Shown: piece by piece, positions 26,394 through 35,831 of the stretch | Layout: each line of letters opens with the position of its first letter | Position numbering within the stretch: the stretch's first letter is position 1 | Assembly: GCA_002396645.1 (NCBI GenBank) | Contig: DGYI01000005.1 | Location: 32,002-96,001 of the forward strand | Length of the DNA stretch: 64,000 bases | Direction of reading: 5' to 3' | DNA from: Firmicutes bacterium UBA5010 | GTDB taxonomy: Bacteria > Bacillota > Clostridia > Tissierellales > Sedimentibacteraceae | Position numbers and translations under genes: made by a program | The notes under the pieces: model-generated | Told to the model about the DNA's origin: nothing | The model's database searches: none | What the model saw: only the letters and a program-made list of their open reading frames with translations

Positions 26394-26948
26394 ATGAATA
26401 ATATAATATTTGAATCTAATCGTATAAAAGTGAGAAAGTTGAATTATTCTGATATTCCAACTATAACCAGTTGGTGGAATGATGGTGTGCTTATGAAAGA
26501 TATGGGTTTTGTAAATGGTATGGGCGTTACTGAGTCAAGTCTACTTTCAAGATTTAATGAGCAACTTAATAATGATCACACTATATTAAAAAGCAGAATA
26601 TTTATTATTACAGATGTTAAAACAGGTAAGGCAATTGGTGAACTGCAATATGGTGAACTGGATTTAAAAAATAAAAAGTGCAGAATTGCACTTAAGATAT
26701 CAGATATTGAATTTCAAGGAAAGGGTCTGGGGGAAGAAGCCTTATCATTATTCATAGATTATTTAACTTCAGAATTTGGCTTAAATAAAATAGAAATAGA
26801 TACAATTCATGATAATATTAGGGCATATAGACTATACCAAAAACTCGGATTCAATGAAATTGAAAGAATAAAGGATTATTGGACGGATGACCAAGGCAAT
26901 AATCATGATATTATTTTTATGGAGAAGATAATTAAAGTTACTTGTTAA
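26394..26948 (+). CDS. GNAT acetyltransferase, RimJ/RimL type
   Basis: A 184-residue N-acetyltransferase. The acetyl-CoA loop is FQGKGLGEEALSLFIDYL, and the C-terminal RAYRLYQKLGFNEIER is the usual last motif. ATG at 26394 follows AAGAGG. It stands alone and ends in a clear terminator. The substrate may be a protein N-terminus, an antibiotic or a small amine. Confidence 0.88.
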   Translation: MNNIIFESNRIKVRKLNYSDIPTITSWWNDGVLMKDMGFVNGMGVTESSLLSRFNEQLNNDHTILKSRIFIITDVKTGKAIGELQYGELDLKNKKCRIALKISDIEFQGKGLGEEALSLFIDYLTSEFGLNKIEIDTIHDNIRAYRLYQKLGFNEIERIKDYWTDDQGNNHDIIFMEKIIKVTC

Positions 26949-26957
26949 GAAATTTTT

Positions 26958-26993
26958 ATGCGCCAATCGTTAGATTACGGTTGGCGCATTTAT
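26958..26993 (+). terminator. Intrinsic terminator after the acetyltransferase
   Basis: ATGCGCCAATCG (26958-26969) pairs with CGGTTGGCGCAT (26978-26989) with one wobble, followed by TTATT. The T-run is interrupted, but the GC-rich stem is strong. Confidence 0.7.
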
Positions 26994-27127
26994 TCTATAT
27001 AAATGTGTATAATAAGCTGCGTATAAGCATACATTCTTGACATCAATGCTTTTGTAAAATATAATCAAAGGAAAAGTATAAAAAAGATAATAAAATTATA
27101 CCACCAAATGACTTTGAGGAGAACAAA

Positions 27128-28054
27128 ATGAAAAGAATTGAAAGAAATAGAATTATTATGTTGGTTATATTAGTAGTCGTAACAATTTTTTTAGCAACAG
27201 GCTGCGGCTCAGATAAAAGTAATAAAGAAGATTTATCATTGAACATAGGTCTTATGCCTGCGGTAGATGCCGCTCCGATTTTATTGGCGGAAAATAACGG
27301 GTATTTTAAGGAACTTGGACTAAATGTGGAGCTTCAGATATTTAATAATGCACAGGACAGGCAGAGTGCTCTGCAGACACAGACGATTGATGGAGCTATA
27401 ACAGATTTAATAGCGGTTGCTGTAAATGTAGACGCCGGATTCGATATAAAAGTCACTACCATGACAAATGGGGTGTTTCCGGTTCTTTTGAAGGAAGGTA
27501 CCGAAAATAAAAAGAACATCAAGGTTGGTATGATGGAGGTCAGTGTTACAAATTTTCTGATTGACGAATGGCTGGGTGACAAGTATATAATAGAAAAAGT
27601 CTATATCAATGATATTCCTGCAAGACTTGCTGCTATAGGAGGCGGACAGCTTGATATGGGATTGTTTCCCGAACCTATGGCATCAATGGGAGAACTGAAT
27701 GGATTGAAAAAGAATCTTTATCAGCCTGAAGGGGATTTGTGTCCGGATGTAATTGTATTTACAGGAAAAGCATTAAAAGAAAAAGAAGAAGCGGTAAAAC
27801 TGTTTCATAAAGCATATGATAAGGCTGTTGATGAGCTGAATCAAAACCCTCAGCTTGGAAGAGATATTATCATGGATAAAATCCCAAATTTGAAACCTGA
27901 AATTAAGGATAAAATTGTTCTGCCTGAATACACGAGGGTAACTATTCCTGATAATCAATATATAGATAAAATCATTCAGTGGACCTCCGAGGTCATAAAA
28001 AAAGAATTGAAAATTAAAGCAGACGACCTGGTGGAAAGAAGGTTCTCGAAATAA
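27128..28054 (+). CDS. ABC importer binding lipoprotein, NMT1/SsuA-like
   Basis: A 308-residue extracellular binding protein. The signal ends at ATGC with the lipid-modified Cys26. LNIGLMPAVDAAPILLAENN and LQTQTIDGAITDLIAVAVN are typical of the NMT1/SsuA/TauA group that binds sulfonates, nitrate, thiamine precursors or similar small molecules. ATG at 27128 follows GAGGAGA. The stop overlaps the ATPase start, giving a three-gene importer operon (binding protein, ATPase, permease). The ligand cannot be inferred; no pathway gene is adjacent. Confidence 0.88.
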   Translation: MKRIERNRIIMLVILVVVTIFLATGCGSDKSNKEDLSLNIGLMPAVDAAPILLAENNGYFKELGLNVELQIFNNAQDRQSALQTQTIDGAITDLIAVAVNVDAGFDIKVTTMTNGVFPVLLKEGTENKKNIKVGMMEVSVTNFLIDEWLGDKYIIEKVYINDIPARLAAIGGGQLDMGLFPEPMASMGELNGLKKNLYQPEGDLCPDVIVFTGKALKEKEEAVKLFHKAYDKAVDELNQNPQLGRDIIMDKIPNLKPEIKDKIVLPEYTRVTIPDNQYIDKIIQWTSEVIKKELKIKADDLVERRFSK

Positions 28055-28785
28055 TGATAAATATTAGGAATCTGAGAATAAACTATGGCAACGAGACTGC
28101 TTTAGAAAATATTAATCTGAATATCCTAAAAAATAAAACATATGCAATTATTGGTCCTTCAGGCTGCGGAAAGACAACTCTCTTATATGCTATGGCAGGA
28201 CTTATCGTACCTTTTGAGGGAAAAGTTTTAATCAATGGAGAAGAGATTAGAAAGATTCGAAGAGAAACAGCAGTAATTCTTCAGAATGGCGGACTTCTTC
28301 CGTGGAAGACAACTTGGGATAATGTTTCTCTCGGTCTTGAAGCGAGAAAGCTTGATAAAAGTGCAGTCAACAGAAGCGTTGCTTCTATCTTGGAGGAACT
28401 TGGAATTTTAGAACATAAGGATAAATATCCTTCTCAGCTCTCCGGCGGACAAAAACAGCGGGCAGCAATTGCGAGATCACTTGTTTTAGAACCGGATCTG
28501 CTGTTAATGGATGAGGCATCTTCAGCACTTGATGCTATAAACAGAGAACATATTCAAAATTTGATTTTAAGGCTATACAAGAAAAAAACTGTAACCATGG
28601 TGATGGTAACCCATAGTATTGAAGAAGCAGTTTTTCTGGGACAGAGTATAGTTATAATGGAGAGGTCATCTATCAAGCATATTATTGAAAATCCGTACTT
28701 TGGAGATGAAGATATCCGTTTTAAGCAGGATTATTACAATATATGCTCTGAAGTCAGGAAATGGCTGAGGGGAGATGATGAATAA
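28054..28785 (+). CDS. ABC importer ATP-binding protein
   Basis: A 243-residue ATPase of the SsuB/TauB type. Walker A is GPSGCGKTT, the signature is LSGGQKQR and Walker B is LLLMDEASSALD, with the switch His in VTHS. Its ATG overlaps the stop of the binding-protein gene, and its end overlaps the permease start by 11 bp. It powers import of the unknown ligand. Confidence 0.92.
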   Translation: MINIRNLRINYGNETALENINLNILKNKTYAIIGPSGCGKTTLLYAMAGLIVPFEGKVLINGEEIRKIRRETAVILQNGGLLPWKTTWDNVSLGLEARKLDKSAVNRSVASILEELGILEHKDKYPSQLSGGQKQRAAIARSLVLEPDLLLMDEASSALDAINREHIQNLILRLYKKKTVTMVMVTHSIEEAVFLGQSIVIMERSSIKHIIENPYFGDEDIRFKQDYYNICSEVRKWLRGDDE

Positions 28786-29551
28786 AATGAAAATTCTAAA
28801 GAATATATATTCTGACAAAACCTTATTCGGCACATGCATAGTTATTATTTTGTGGTATATTTTACATATATTCATAAGGTCTAGCATCATACCCGGTCCA
28901 TATGAGACAATTCTTACCTTCGGAAGACTTATGACAGGAGATCTTTTTCTTCATATGCTCGTCAGCATTTTCAGAATCATTGCGGCTATATTGATCTCAA
29001 TGAGCATTGGAGTGCCGTTAGGACTGTGGATTGGCCTGTCAAAAAGAGCAGACTCTTTTATTTCTCCGGTTGCGTACATTCTTTATCCTATTCCAAAGGT
29101 AGCATTTTTGCCGCTTTTTATGATAATTTTTGGTTTGGGAAATACCTCAAAGATAATTCTTATCGTATCCATTATAATATTTCAAATTATATTGACTGTC
29201 AGAGATGGTGTAAAGGAAATTCCAATGGAGCTGCACTATTCGGTACAATCTCTTGGATTAAGCAGATATCAGGTATACGCAAATTTGGTATTTCCAGCCG
29301 TTCTTCCTAAAATTATATCAGCTCTTAGAGTGAGTATAGGTGTTAGTATTGCTACGTTGTTCTTCAGTGAAAATTTTGCAACTACTTACGGTATAGGTTA
29401 TTTTATCATGAATTGCTGGGTCATGGTCGATTATGTTCAGATGTTTGCGGGAATTCTGGCTATGAGCATTATGGGAATACTCATTTTTAAAGTAATTGAT
29501 ATTATGGAAAATAAGCTTTGCCCTTGGATAGATACCAATAAAAGCTCATGA
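28775..29551 (+). CDS. ABC importer permease
   Basis: A 258-residue inner-membrane protein with about six transmembrane segments. The cytoplasmic coupling loop near VQSLGLSRYQVYANLVFPAV is the expected EAA-type motif of SsuC/TauC permeases. It completes the operon begun at 27128. GGGGAGATGATG contains both its binding site and start, and an alternative ATG three codons on is possible. Confidence 0.9.
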   Translation: MMNKMKILKNIYSDKTLFGTCIVIILWYILHIFIRSSIIPGPYETILTFGRLMTGDLFLHMLVSIFRIIAAILISMSIGVPLGLWIGLSKRADSFISPVAYILYPIPKVAFLPLFMIIFGLGNTSKIILIVSIIIFQIILTVRDGVKEIPMELHYSVQSLGLSRYQVYANLVFPAVLPKIISALRVSIGVSIATLFFSENFATTYGIGYFIMNCWVMVDYVQMFAGILAMSIMGILIFKVIDIMENKLCPWIDTNKSS

Positions 29552-29612
29552 AATCAGCACTAAATTGGAAGTATATAAATTTTCTGCTTATAATCGAAAT
29601 ATCTTATGTTAA

Positions 29613-30410
29613 TTATACCATAGCAAGATACATTATGGCAGATAATATTAACATGTGTGCAGGGTAGTAGATATAAAATCCCCATTTCCATTTTCTATTA
29701 CCCGATTTTCTATTATATAACAGCAGCGGAAAAACTGATGAAGCAGCTGCTATAGCTTCAAACAATTGATGATTCAATATTAAAAGATAATATGACAATG
29801 TCACTAAAGCGCAACACATAAGCTGTGTATACTTTGTTCCGGAGACTTTTGAATCGATATCAGTATCTTTCTTTGGTCTGAAAACATATACAAGCAGGAT
29901 TAGAAGTCCGCATAAATCATATTCCCCTCTAAGCAGTATAACAGTTATAAATGAAGCAATAATTCCCGCGATGAATAAAACCCTGTAAAATATTTTGCTT
30001 TTATCGACTCTAAACAATTTATCGTAGAAAAAAATAATCACAGCACCTAATGTAAGTGTTATAAGAACATTTCCGTTTGTAAAGCGAAATAAGCTGTTTA
30101 TTGCACTGTCAATGCCTGTCCTCATCCCCCAAAATACTTGATATGGTATCTGTGCAATTATTGCAAAAACAGCCAGACGCCCAATATACTTTTTTAAATC
30201 TTTAGTGTGTGCGCAACCTTCGGCAACCAAAAAGCAAAAAATAGGAAAAGCTAAACGTCCAATAAGTCTCATTTGCCAGTAAGCATCCGTCATATAGCTT
30301 GCAAACTCATCCCCTGCAATTTTGTATCTATAAAGAGTATTAAAAACTACACCAAGATGATCTATGGTCATGGAAAGTATAGCTATCAATTTTAATCTCT
30401 GTGCGTTCAT
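29613..30410 (-). CDS. TraX-family membrane protein
   Basis: A 265-residue multi-pass protein. The N-terminus RLKLIAILSMTIDHLGVVF and LIGRLAFPIFCFLVAEG are the TraX signatures, the family named after the F-pilin acetylase. Chromosomal copies in Firmicutes are common and uncharacterised, probably membrane acyltransferases. No conjugation genes are nearby, so a role in pilin modification is unlikely. The start follows GGAGG on the minus strand. Confidence 0.87.
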   Translation of the reverse strand: MNAQRLKLIAILSMTIDHLGVVFNTLYRYKIAGDEFASYMTDAYWQMRLIGRLAFPIFCFLVAEGCAHTKDLKKYIGRLAVFAIIAQIPYQVFWGMRTGIDSAINSLFRFTNGNVLITLTLGAVIIFFYDKLFRVDKSKIFYRVLFIAGIIASFITVILLRGEYDLCGLLILLVYVFRPKKDTDIDSKVSGTKYTQLMCCALVTLSYYLLILNHQLFEAIAAASSVFPLLLYNRKSGNRKWKWGFYIYYPAHMLILSAIMYLAMV

Positions 30411-30538
30411 AGCACCTCCACTAAATATAAATTCGCTTTATCAGCGTAATTTTCATCAACCAACACTTATATATAAAAGGTTAGCACAATAAAGTCAAGC
30501 CTTCAAGCTAGAAATTAAATATTTTGTAATAGATTCTG

Positions 30539-31426
30539 TCAATTATAATATTCCTTAAACTCCTCAAGCCATGCCAAAAAATCCGAAGCGTGCCGGCTGT
30601 TTTTGAGGAAAACAAAATTAAGCTCATGACGAGCGTCTAAGCCTGCGATTTTCAACTGCCTCATTTCTCCTTGCAAAAGCTCCTTCTTTGCTGCCGCTCT
30701 GTATAAAAATGTAATTCCAAAATCCGCTCTGACCAACTGCTTTATAGCTTCCATATTGCCTATTTCAGTAACTCTTGAGAAACTGCTTACAGATAAATTA
30801 TGCTTTTGCAATAGATGCTCGAAAATTTCACGTGTTCCCGAACCTGATTCTCTCACAATGAGGTTGCTTTGAATAATCTCTTGAAAAGATATAGTTTGAT
30901 CTGCTAAGGGTGAATTTTTTGAACATACTGCAATAAACGGCTCTATAGCAAATAATTCAGAATGATATGCAGATTTATTAAAAAGTCCTTCAATAAGTGC
31001 AAATTGAATCTCTCCCTGCTCCAGTTTATCGAGTAAATGGTGAGTATTTTCCACAAGCATTGAAATTGATGTATTAGGTTTCTTTAACAGAATACGCTCC
31101 AAAATATCAGGCATGATATATTGACCAATACTCAAGGTTGCTCCAAAGCGTAAAGGTGGATCTGACAAGACCTTTCTTCGCAGTATATCCGCTAAATTAT
31201 CACTGTCAGAAGCGACCGTAGAAGCAAATTTATATAAAAGCTCTCCATGTTCTGTAAGATTAAGTGTTTTATCAGCATACATAAATAAGCGATTGCCATA
31301 ATATGCTTCCAAGGCCTTGATGTGCTGTGTCACTGCAGGTTGTGTCAAATGCAGTGCTTCGGCTGTTTTGGTGTAACTTCTGATTCTGCAGAGTGCAAGA
31401 AATGTTTCATGTCTAAAGTCAAGCAT
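30539..31426 (-). CDS. LysR-family transcriptional regulator
   Basis: The 295-residue protein has the N-terminal winged helix (LALCRIRSYTKTAEALHLTQ, PAVTQHIKALE) and a C-terminal LysR substrate-binding domain (SGSGTREIFEHLL). It is divergent from the YeiH-type transporter, with 117 bp between them. The pairing of a LysR gene with yeiH is known from enterobacteria, so it probably activates the transporter gene in response to a ligand, perhaps a sulfur compound (inference). Confidence 0.9.
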   Translation of the reverse strand: MLDFRHETFLALCRIRSYTKTAEALHLTQPAVTQHIKALEAYYGNRLFMYADKTLNLTEHGELLYKFASTVASDSDNLADILRRKVLSDPPLRFGATLSIGQYIMPDILERILLKKPNTSISMLVENTHHLLDKLEQGEIQFALIEGLFNKSAYHSELFAIEPFIAVCSKNSPLADQTISFQEIIQSNLIVRESGSGTREIFEHLLQKHNLSVSSFSRVTEIGNMEAIKQLVRADFGITFLYRAAAKKELLQGEMRQLKIAGLDARHELNFVFLKNSRHASDFLAWLEEFKEYYN

Positions 31427-31543
31427 TCTAATCTCCTTATAAATTTAACTAATAGAAATATAAAAATATATAATTTGATTTTATATTAAATTACAACTAT
31501 AATCAAGTAGGATTTATAAAACTTAATTAGAAAGGACTTAATC

Positions 31544-32566
31544 ATGATACAAAAATATAAACAACACAGCGCAGGTTTTCTGTTTACATTGGTACTTGGC
31601 GCATTTTCCATGTGGCTTAGTAAGCTTATTCCTGGAGATATTATCGGCTCAAGTGTTCTTGCACTTGTTTTGGGTATGATTTTACATCCTGTTTTAGAAA
31701 AGATACCGCAAATTTCATCCGGAGTTAAATTTGTATCAAAAAAAATTCTTAAACTGGGAATTATCTTGATGGGAATCACATTGAGTTTCTCACAAGTTTT
31801 GATGGTGGGAAAATATGCTTTGATGCTAATGGTATTTACCCTTTTAACAGCCTTTGGCGGAGGATATGCTTTATCTAAGATTTTTAAAGTCAACTGGAAG
31901 CTTTACAGCTTGCTTTCAACCAGCACAGCAATTTGCGGAGGTACAGCTGTTGCCACACTCGGACCTGTAATTGAAGCAGATGACAAAGATATTGCCTATG
32001 CGATTTCTGCAACCTTTTTATTTGATTTGCTTACAGTAATAGCATTTCCTTGGATTGGACATGCTATTGGACTTAGTGACACGAGTTATGGGCTTTGGGT
32101 TGGAACAGCGGTAAATGATACTTCATCTGTTGTGGCTGCAGGATATGGATTTTCGGAAATAGCAGGAAGCTTTGCTGTAATTGTCAAACTTACACGGACA
32201 CTTTTCATTATCCCTATTGTACTGATATTTTCTTATATTCACACAAGAAACAAAATTAGGTCTACGCAAGGCTCTGAATTTGATAAGAAGATTAACATAG
32301 TATCTATCTTTCCGTGGTTTATTCTTATGTTCATTGCAATGGTAACGGTGAAAAGTACAGGTTTAGTGCCTGAAAATATCGTAACAGGTATTTCGTTTTT
32401 ATCAAAACTGTTTATGGTTATGGCAATGAGTGCAATCGGGTTAAATACAAGCCTTAAGGAAGTCAAGGGAGTAGGTTGGAAACCAATGTTTTTAGGAGTG
32501 TGCATAGATAGTTCTGTAGTATTCGTCTCCTTGGGTGCTCAGGCTATTCTACAGAGATTATTCTGA
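31544..32566 (+). CDS. YeiH-family putative sulfate exporter
   Basis: A 340-residue integral membrane protein with about ten hydrophobic segments. IPQISSGVKFVSKKILKLGI and the glycine-rich TSTAICGGTAVATLGPVIEA are typical of the YeiH/UPF0324 family. Members are annotated as sulfate exporters on limited evidence. ATG at 31544 follows AGAAAGGA. The divergent LysR gene is the probable regulator. Confidence 0.88.
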   Translation: MIQKYKQHSAGFLFTLVLGAFSMWLSKLIPGDIIGSSVLALVLGMILHPVLEKIPQISSGVKFVSKKILKLGIILMGITLSFSQVLMVGKYALMLMVFTLLTAFGGGYALSKIFKVNWKLYSLLSTSTAICGGTAVATLGPVIEADDKDIAYAISATFLFDLLTVIAFPWIGHAIGLSDTSYGLWVGTAVNDTSSVVAAGYGFSEIAGSFAVIVKLTRTLFIIPIVLIFSYIHTRNKIRSTQGSEFDKKINIVSIFPWFILMFIAMVTVKSTGLVPENIVTGISFLSKLFMVMAMSAIGLNTSLKEVKGVGWKPMFLGVCIDSSVVFVSLGAQAILQRLF

Positions 32567-32642
32567 TATGAAAATTTAATTGTTTAATTTTCTCCTTAAA
32601 CTATTAAATACTTTGTTATTTGAATCTCGCAAATGATGTATA

Positions 32643-32671
32643 TTGACAAATCTAATTATGTATAGTATCAT
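32643..32671 (+). promoter_or_regulatory. Sigma-A-type promoter before the antiporter leader
   Basis: TTGACA (32643-32648) and TATCAT (32666-32671) are 17 bp apart. Transcription would start near 32678 and give an untranslated leader of about 270 nt before the antiporter gene at 32947. Confidence 0.55.
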
Positions 32672-32681
32672 TTATTCCATA

Positions 32682-32911
32682 GGAAAGTTCTATTTCCTAT
32701 AGAATAAATGAAGAATCGGAACGATTCTTCCATAGAGTGAACGCAGTTCACTTTTTCATGGGAATGAAGTTCTCCCTTGGTAAAAAACCTAAACCGCTTA
32801 TAAAGCTGATGACTTCTGTGATTAAAATATCGCAGATTCATTGGCTTTTATTTATATAATTAGGGAATTCCTTTTCCAATTTAGATAAATAAAGAATCAG
32901 AACGATTCTTC
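32682..32911 (+). promoter_or_regulatory. Hairpin-rich leader of the antiporter gene
   Basis: The leader holds several short perfect hairpins. One pairs ATAGGAAA with TTTCCTAT just after 32680. GAAGAATCG and CGATTCTTC (32710-32730) pair around a GAA loop. AGTGAAC and GTTCACT (32736-32752) pair before a T-run and could terminate transcription. AAGAATC and GATTCTT recur at about 32891-32909. CTTCCATAG follows two of the hairpins. The early hairpin plus T-run suggests that part of the transcripts stop before the gene. I do not recognise a known riboswitch. Confidence 0.5.
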
Positions 32912-32946
32912 CATAGGAGAGAAACGAAAAGAAGGGAGAAAATTAT

Positions 32947-34125
32947 ATGTTGTTATCACTTGCACTAATATTCTTAAGCGGAATGACGCTGGGAAAAATT
33001 TTTGGAAAGTTAAGACTTCCAAGCTTGCTTGGTATGTTATTGACCGGTATTTTATTAGGACCTTATGCACTAAATTTGCTTGACCCCACAATTTTAAACA
33101 TCTCTACAGACTTAAGACAGATTTCTTTAATAATTATCCTAACCAGGGCAGGACTTAGCCTTGATATTAATGATCTTAAAAAAGTTGGTCGACCCGCTAT
33201 TTTGATGTGCTTTTTACCTGCTTGTTTTGAGATAATCGGTATGGTAATTTTAGCACCTATACTTTTAGGAATAACTGTATTAGAAGCTGCTATAATGGGA
33301 ACAGTTATTGCAGCGGTTTCTCCTGCGGTCGTTGTACCGAGGATGCTTAAACTAATGGAAACGGGATATGGAAAAAATAAAAGTATTCCTCAAATGATTA
33401 TTGCAGGATCTTCAGTAGATGATGTATTTGTAATTGTTCTTTTTACAGTCTTTACAGGACTTGCACAAAGCGGGACAATTACACCTGAACATTTTTTAAC
33501 CATACCGACATCAATTATTTTGGGTTTATTAGCTGGGGTGATAGCAGGTATTGCTTTATCATTTTTATTTACCAAAGTTCACATCAGAGATACCGGCAAA
33601 GTATTAATAATCCTTTCCGTTTCATTTTTACTTGTTACTTTAGAACGTACGATGACAGGTGTGATAGGATTTTCGGGTTTGTTGGCAGTAATGGCACTTG
33701 GAGCCTCTATTCAGCAAAAGAAATATGAAGTTTCTAAACGTCTTTCGAGTAAATTTTCAAAATTGTGGGTTGCAGCAGAAGTACTCCTTTTTGTACTTGT
33801 AGGTGCTACTGTAAATATTAGTTATGCATTAAATGCCGGATTGCTGTCAGTTGTGCTAATCTCAGGAGTATTATTATTCCGTACAATGGGAGTATTCGTT
33901 AGCGTAATTAAAACTAATTTAAATAAAAAAGAACGCATTTTTGCGGCTTTTGCTTATATGCCAAAAGCTACGGTACAAGCGGCTATCGGTGGATTACCTT
34001 TAGCAATGGGACTTAATTGCGGAAATATTATTTTGACTGTGGCAGTTATTTCTATTATTATTACCGCACCGTTTGGGGCTATGCTGATAGATATCTCCCA
34101 TAAAAAACTTCTTTCTAAGGAATAA
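32947..34125 (+). CDS. Cation:proton antiporter, CPA2 family
   Basis: A 392-residue protein with 11-13 transmembrane segments. LRLPSLLGMLLTGILLGPY and LILTRAGL-like segments early on, with MGTVIAAVSPAVVVPRMLK, are typical of the NhaP2/KefB-like antiporters. It probably exchanges Na or K for protons. No TrkA-type regulatory domain follows the membrane part. ATG at 32947 follows AGAAGGGAG. A long structured leader precedes it. Confidence 0.9.
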   Translation: MLLSLALIFLSGMTLGKIFGKLRLPSLLGMLLTGILLGPYALNLLDPTILNISTDLRQISLIIILTRAGLSLDINDLKKVGRPAILMCFLPACFEIIGMVILAPILLGITVLEAAIMGTVIAAVSPAVVVPRMLKLMETGYGKNKSIPQMIIAGSSVDDVFVIVLFTVFTGLAQSGTITPEHFLTIPTSIILGLLAGVIAGIALSFLFTKVHIRDTGKVLIILSVSFLLVTLERTMTGVIGFSGLLAVMALGASIQQKKYEVSKRLSSKFSKLWVAAEVLLFVLVGATVNISYALNAGLLSVVLISGVLLFRTMGVFVSVIKTNLNKKERIFAAFAYMPKATVQAAIGGLPLAMGLNCGNIILTVAVISIIITAPFGAMLIDISHKKLLSKE

Positions 34126-34289
34126 AAGCAAATAAAACTTTGAATGAAAATATTATCAGAAAATCAGCATTGTAAAAAGATGGAGTAATAGCTTGACAGC
34201 TTGATATATGGATTATATTATTTATATAAGTAAAAATTCTCACTAAATAATTTTAAAGATATTAAAGAAAAATAAGGCAGGTATTTTAA

Positions 34290-34799
34290 ATGAATATACA
34301 AATAACACCTGTACCATATGAAGATAAAACTATTTTATATAATTTAATTCAGCTGTATAGATATGATTCCAGCGAGTTTGACGGACATGTTTTAAATGAA
34401 CACGGATTTTATTTATATAAATATTTGGATAATCAATGGACAGAGGACTATCGACGCCCATTTATAGTAAAAGTGAATGGTGAAATTGCCGGATTTGTGT
34501 TTGTTATTCTTGATGTTCCTAAAGAGTTTACAGTATTGAGCATGTCAGAAAAGACAAATGTAATAAGTGATTTTTTTATAATGCGTAAATACAGAGGAAA
34601 AGGTGTAGGCAAGGAAGTGGCATTTTCGATATTTAATCAATTTCGCGGAACATGGGAAATTAAGCAAACATATAGCAATAAGATTGCTTACCAATTTTGG
34701 AAAAAGGTAATAAGCGAGTACAATGGAACGAGTCAACTACAAGAAAAAATTTCATCAAATGAAAAATGGAACGGACCGGTTATGGTTTTTAAATCATAA
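34290..34799 (+). CDS. GNAT acetyltransferase
   Basis: A 169-residue acetyltransferase. The acetyl-CoA motif RKYRGKGVGKEVAFSIF is clear, and SDFFIM precedes it. It differs from the other two GNAT genes of the window and stands alone. ATG at 34290 follows GGCAGG. It ends in a terminator at 34833. The substrate is unknown. Confidence 0.87.
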   Translation: MNIQITPVPYEDKTILYNLIQLYRYDSSEFDGHVLNEHGFYLYKYLDNQWTEDYRRPFIVKVNGEIAGFVFVILDVPKEFTVLSMSEKTNVISDFFIMRKYRGKGVGKEVAFSIFNQFRGTWEIKQTYSNKIAYQFWKKVISEYNGTSQLQEKISSNEKWNGPVMVFKS

Positions 34800-34832
34800 T
34801 ATTAACCAGATATTGCTAGATTTTAGATGAAA

Positions 34833-34861
34833 AGAATGCTTCACAAGAAGTGTTCTTTTTT
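34833..34861 (+). terminator. Intrinsic terminator
   Basis: AGAATGCTTC (34833-34842) pairs with GAAGTGTTCT (34847-34856) over 10 positions including wobbles, loop ACAA, followed by a T-run. It ends the acetyltransferase transcript. Confidence 0.8.
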
Positions 34862-35052
34862 ATTTTTAGAGAACTTTAAGATTTATAAGGATATTAATGC
34901 AATATTGGGCTAAGACATAGTGTTAAGTAATGAATTTAAACCAAATACTGAATACTTATGATTAGATTGGAAACAATACTTTTGAAGATGTAGACAAATT
35001 AAATTGCGCAGCAATTCAATCTTCAATATTAAAGAAAGGAATGTGAGTTATT

Positions 35053-35826
35053 ATGGTATCACGTAAATCCGTTATAACCTTCGGTATGGTGGCAATACCT
35101 ATTGCTATGTATACAAGCACACAGGATAATGACATTCATTTTAATCAGCTTCATAAAGAAGATAATAGCCGTATAAGATACAAAAAGACTTGTGCACACT
35201 GCGGTAAAGAAATTAGTACCGGAGATATTGTAAAGGGCTTTGAATATGATGAGGGAAAATATGTTGTTGTCACAGACGAAGAGATTGAAAAGATAAAAAC
35301 AGAAAAAGAAAAATCCATTCAGATTTTGCATTTTGCTCAATTGAATCAAATTTCGCCGGTATATTATAACAAAACATATCAGGCAGCACCCGAGATAGGG
35401 GGTGAAAAAGCCTTTGAATTGCTTCGCGGCGCACTTATGGCTGAACAGAAGATAGCTATAGGAAAAACCGTCATGGGTACGAAGGACACGCTAATGGCAA
35501 TTATACCTCGGGAAGACGGTATTTTGATTTCAACAATGTTTTATGCTGATGACATTAAAGAGCTTCAAAAACAGTATATCAAGCCTGAGGTATCCGAACA
35601 GGAGCTAAACATGGCAAAGACACTCATCAATTCGATGGATACTCCTTTTGATTCTTCTAAATATAAGGATGAATACCAGACAAGACTTCGTGAACTCATT
35701 GAAGCAAAGATTTCAGGAAAAGAGGTTGTTGCTGCTGAATCGGATGGCACAGGCAAAGTAATTGACCTTATGGAAGCCCTCAAAGCCAGCGTTGAGAAAG
35801 CTAAAAAAGAAAAAGAAACGGCGTGA
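35053..35826 (+). CDS. ku: Ku protein of bacterial non-homologous end joining
   Basis: The 257-residue protein matches bacterial Ku: SVITFGMVAIPIAMYTSTQ at the start, CAHCGKEI with the first Cys pair, and the core segment ALMAEQKIAIGKTVMGTKD. Ku forms a homodimeric ring on DNA ends and recruits LigD. The C-terminal Lys-rich tail KAKKEKETA fits the family. The gene is directly followed by ligD, with the stop nested in an alternative ligD start, so the two are made together. ATG at 35053 follows AAAGGAATG. Confidence 0.95.
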   Translation: MVSRKSVITFGMVAIPIAMYTSTQDNDIHFNQLHKEDNSRIRYKKTCAHCGKEISTGDIVKGFEYDEGKYVVVTDEEIEKIKTEKEKSIQILHFAQLNQISPVYYNKTYQAAPEIGGEKAFELLRGALMAEQKIAIGKTVMGTKDTLMAIIPREDGILISTMFYADDIKELQKQYIKPEVSEQELNMAKTLINSMDTPFDSSKYKDEYQTRLRELIEAKISGKEVVAAESDGTGKVIDLMEALKASVEKAKKEKETA

Positions 35827-35831
35827 TTTTT

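Noticed and set aside
29613..30410. TraX gene as a sign of a conjugative element
   Set aside because: No transfer, relaxase or type IV secretion genes are present, and chromosomal TraX genes are common in Firmicutes.
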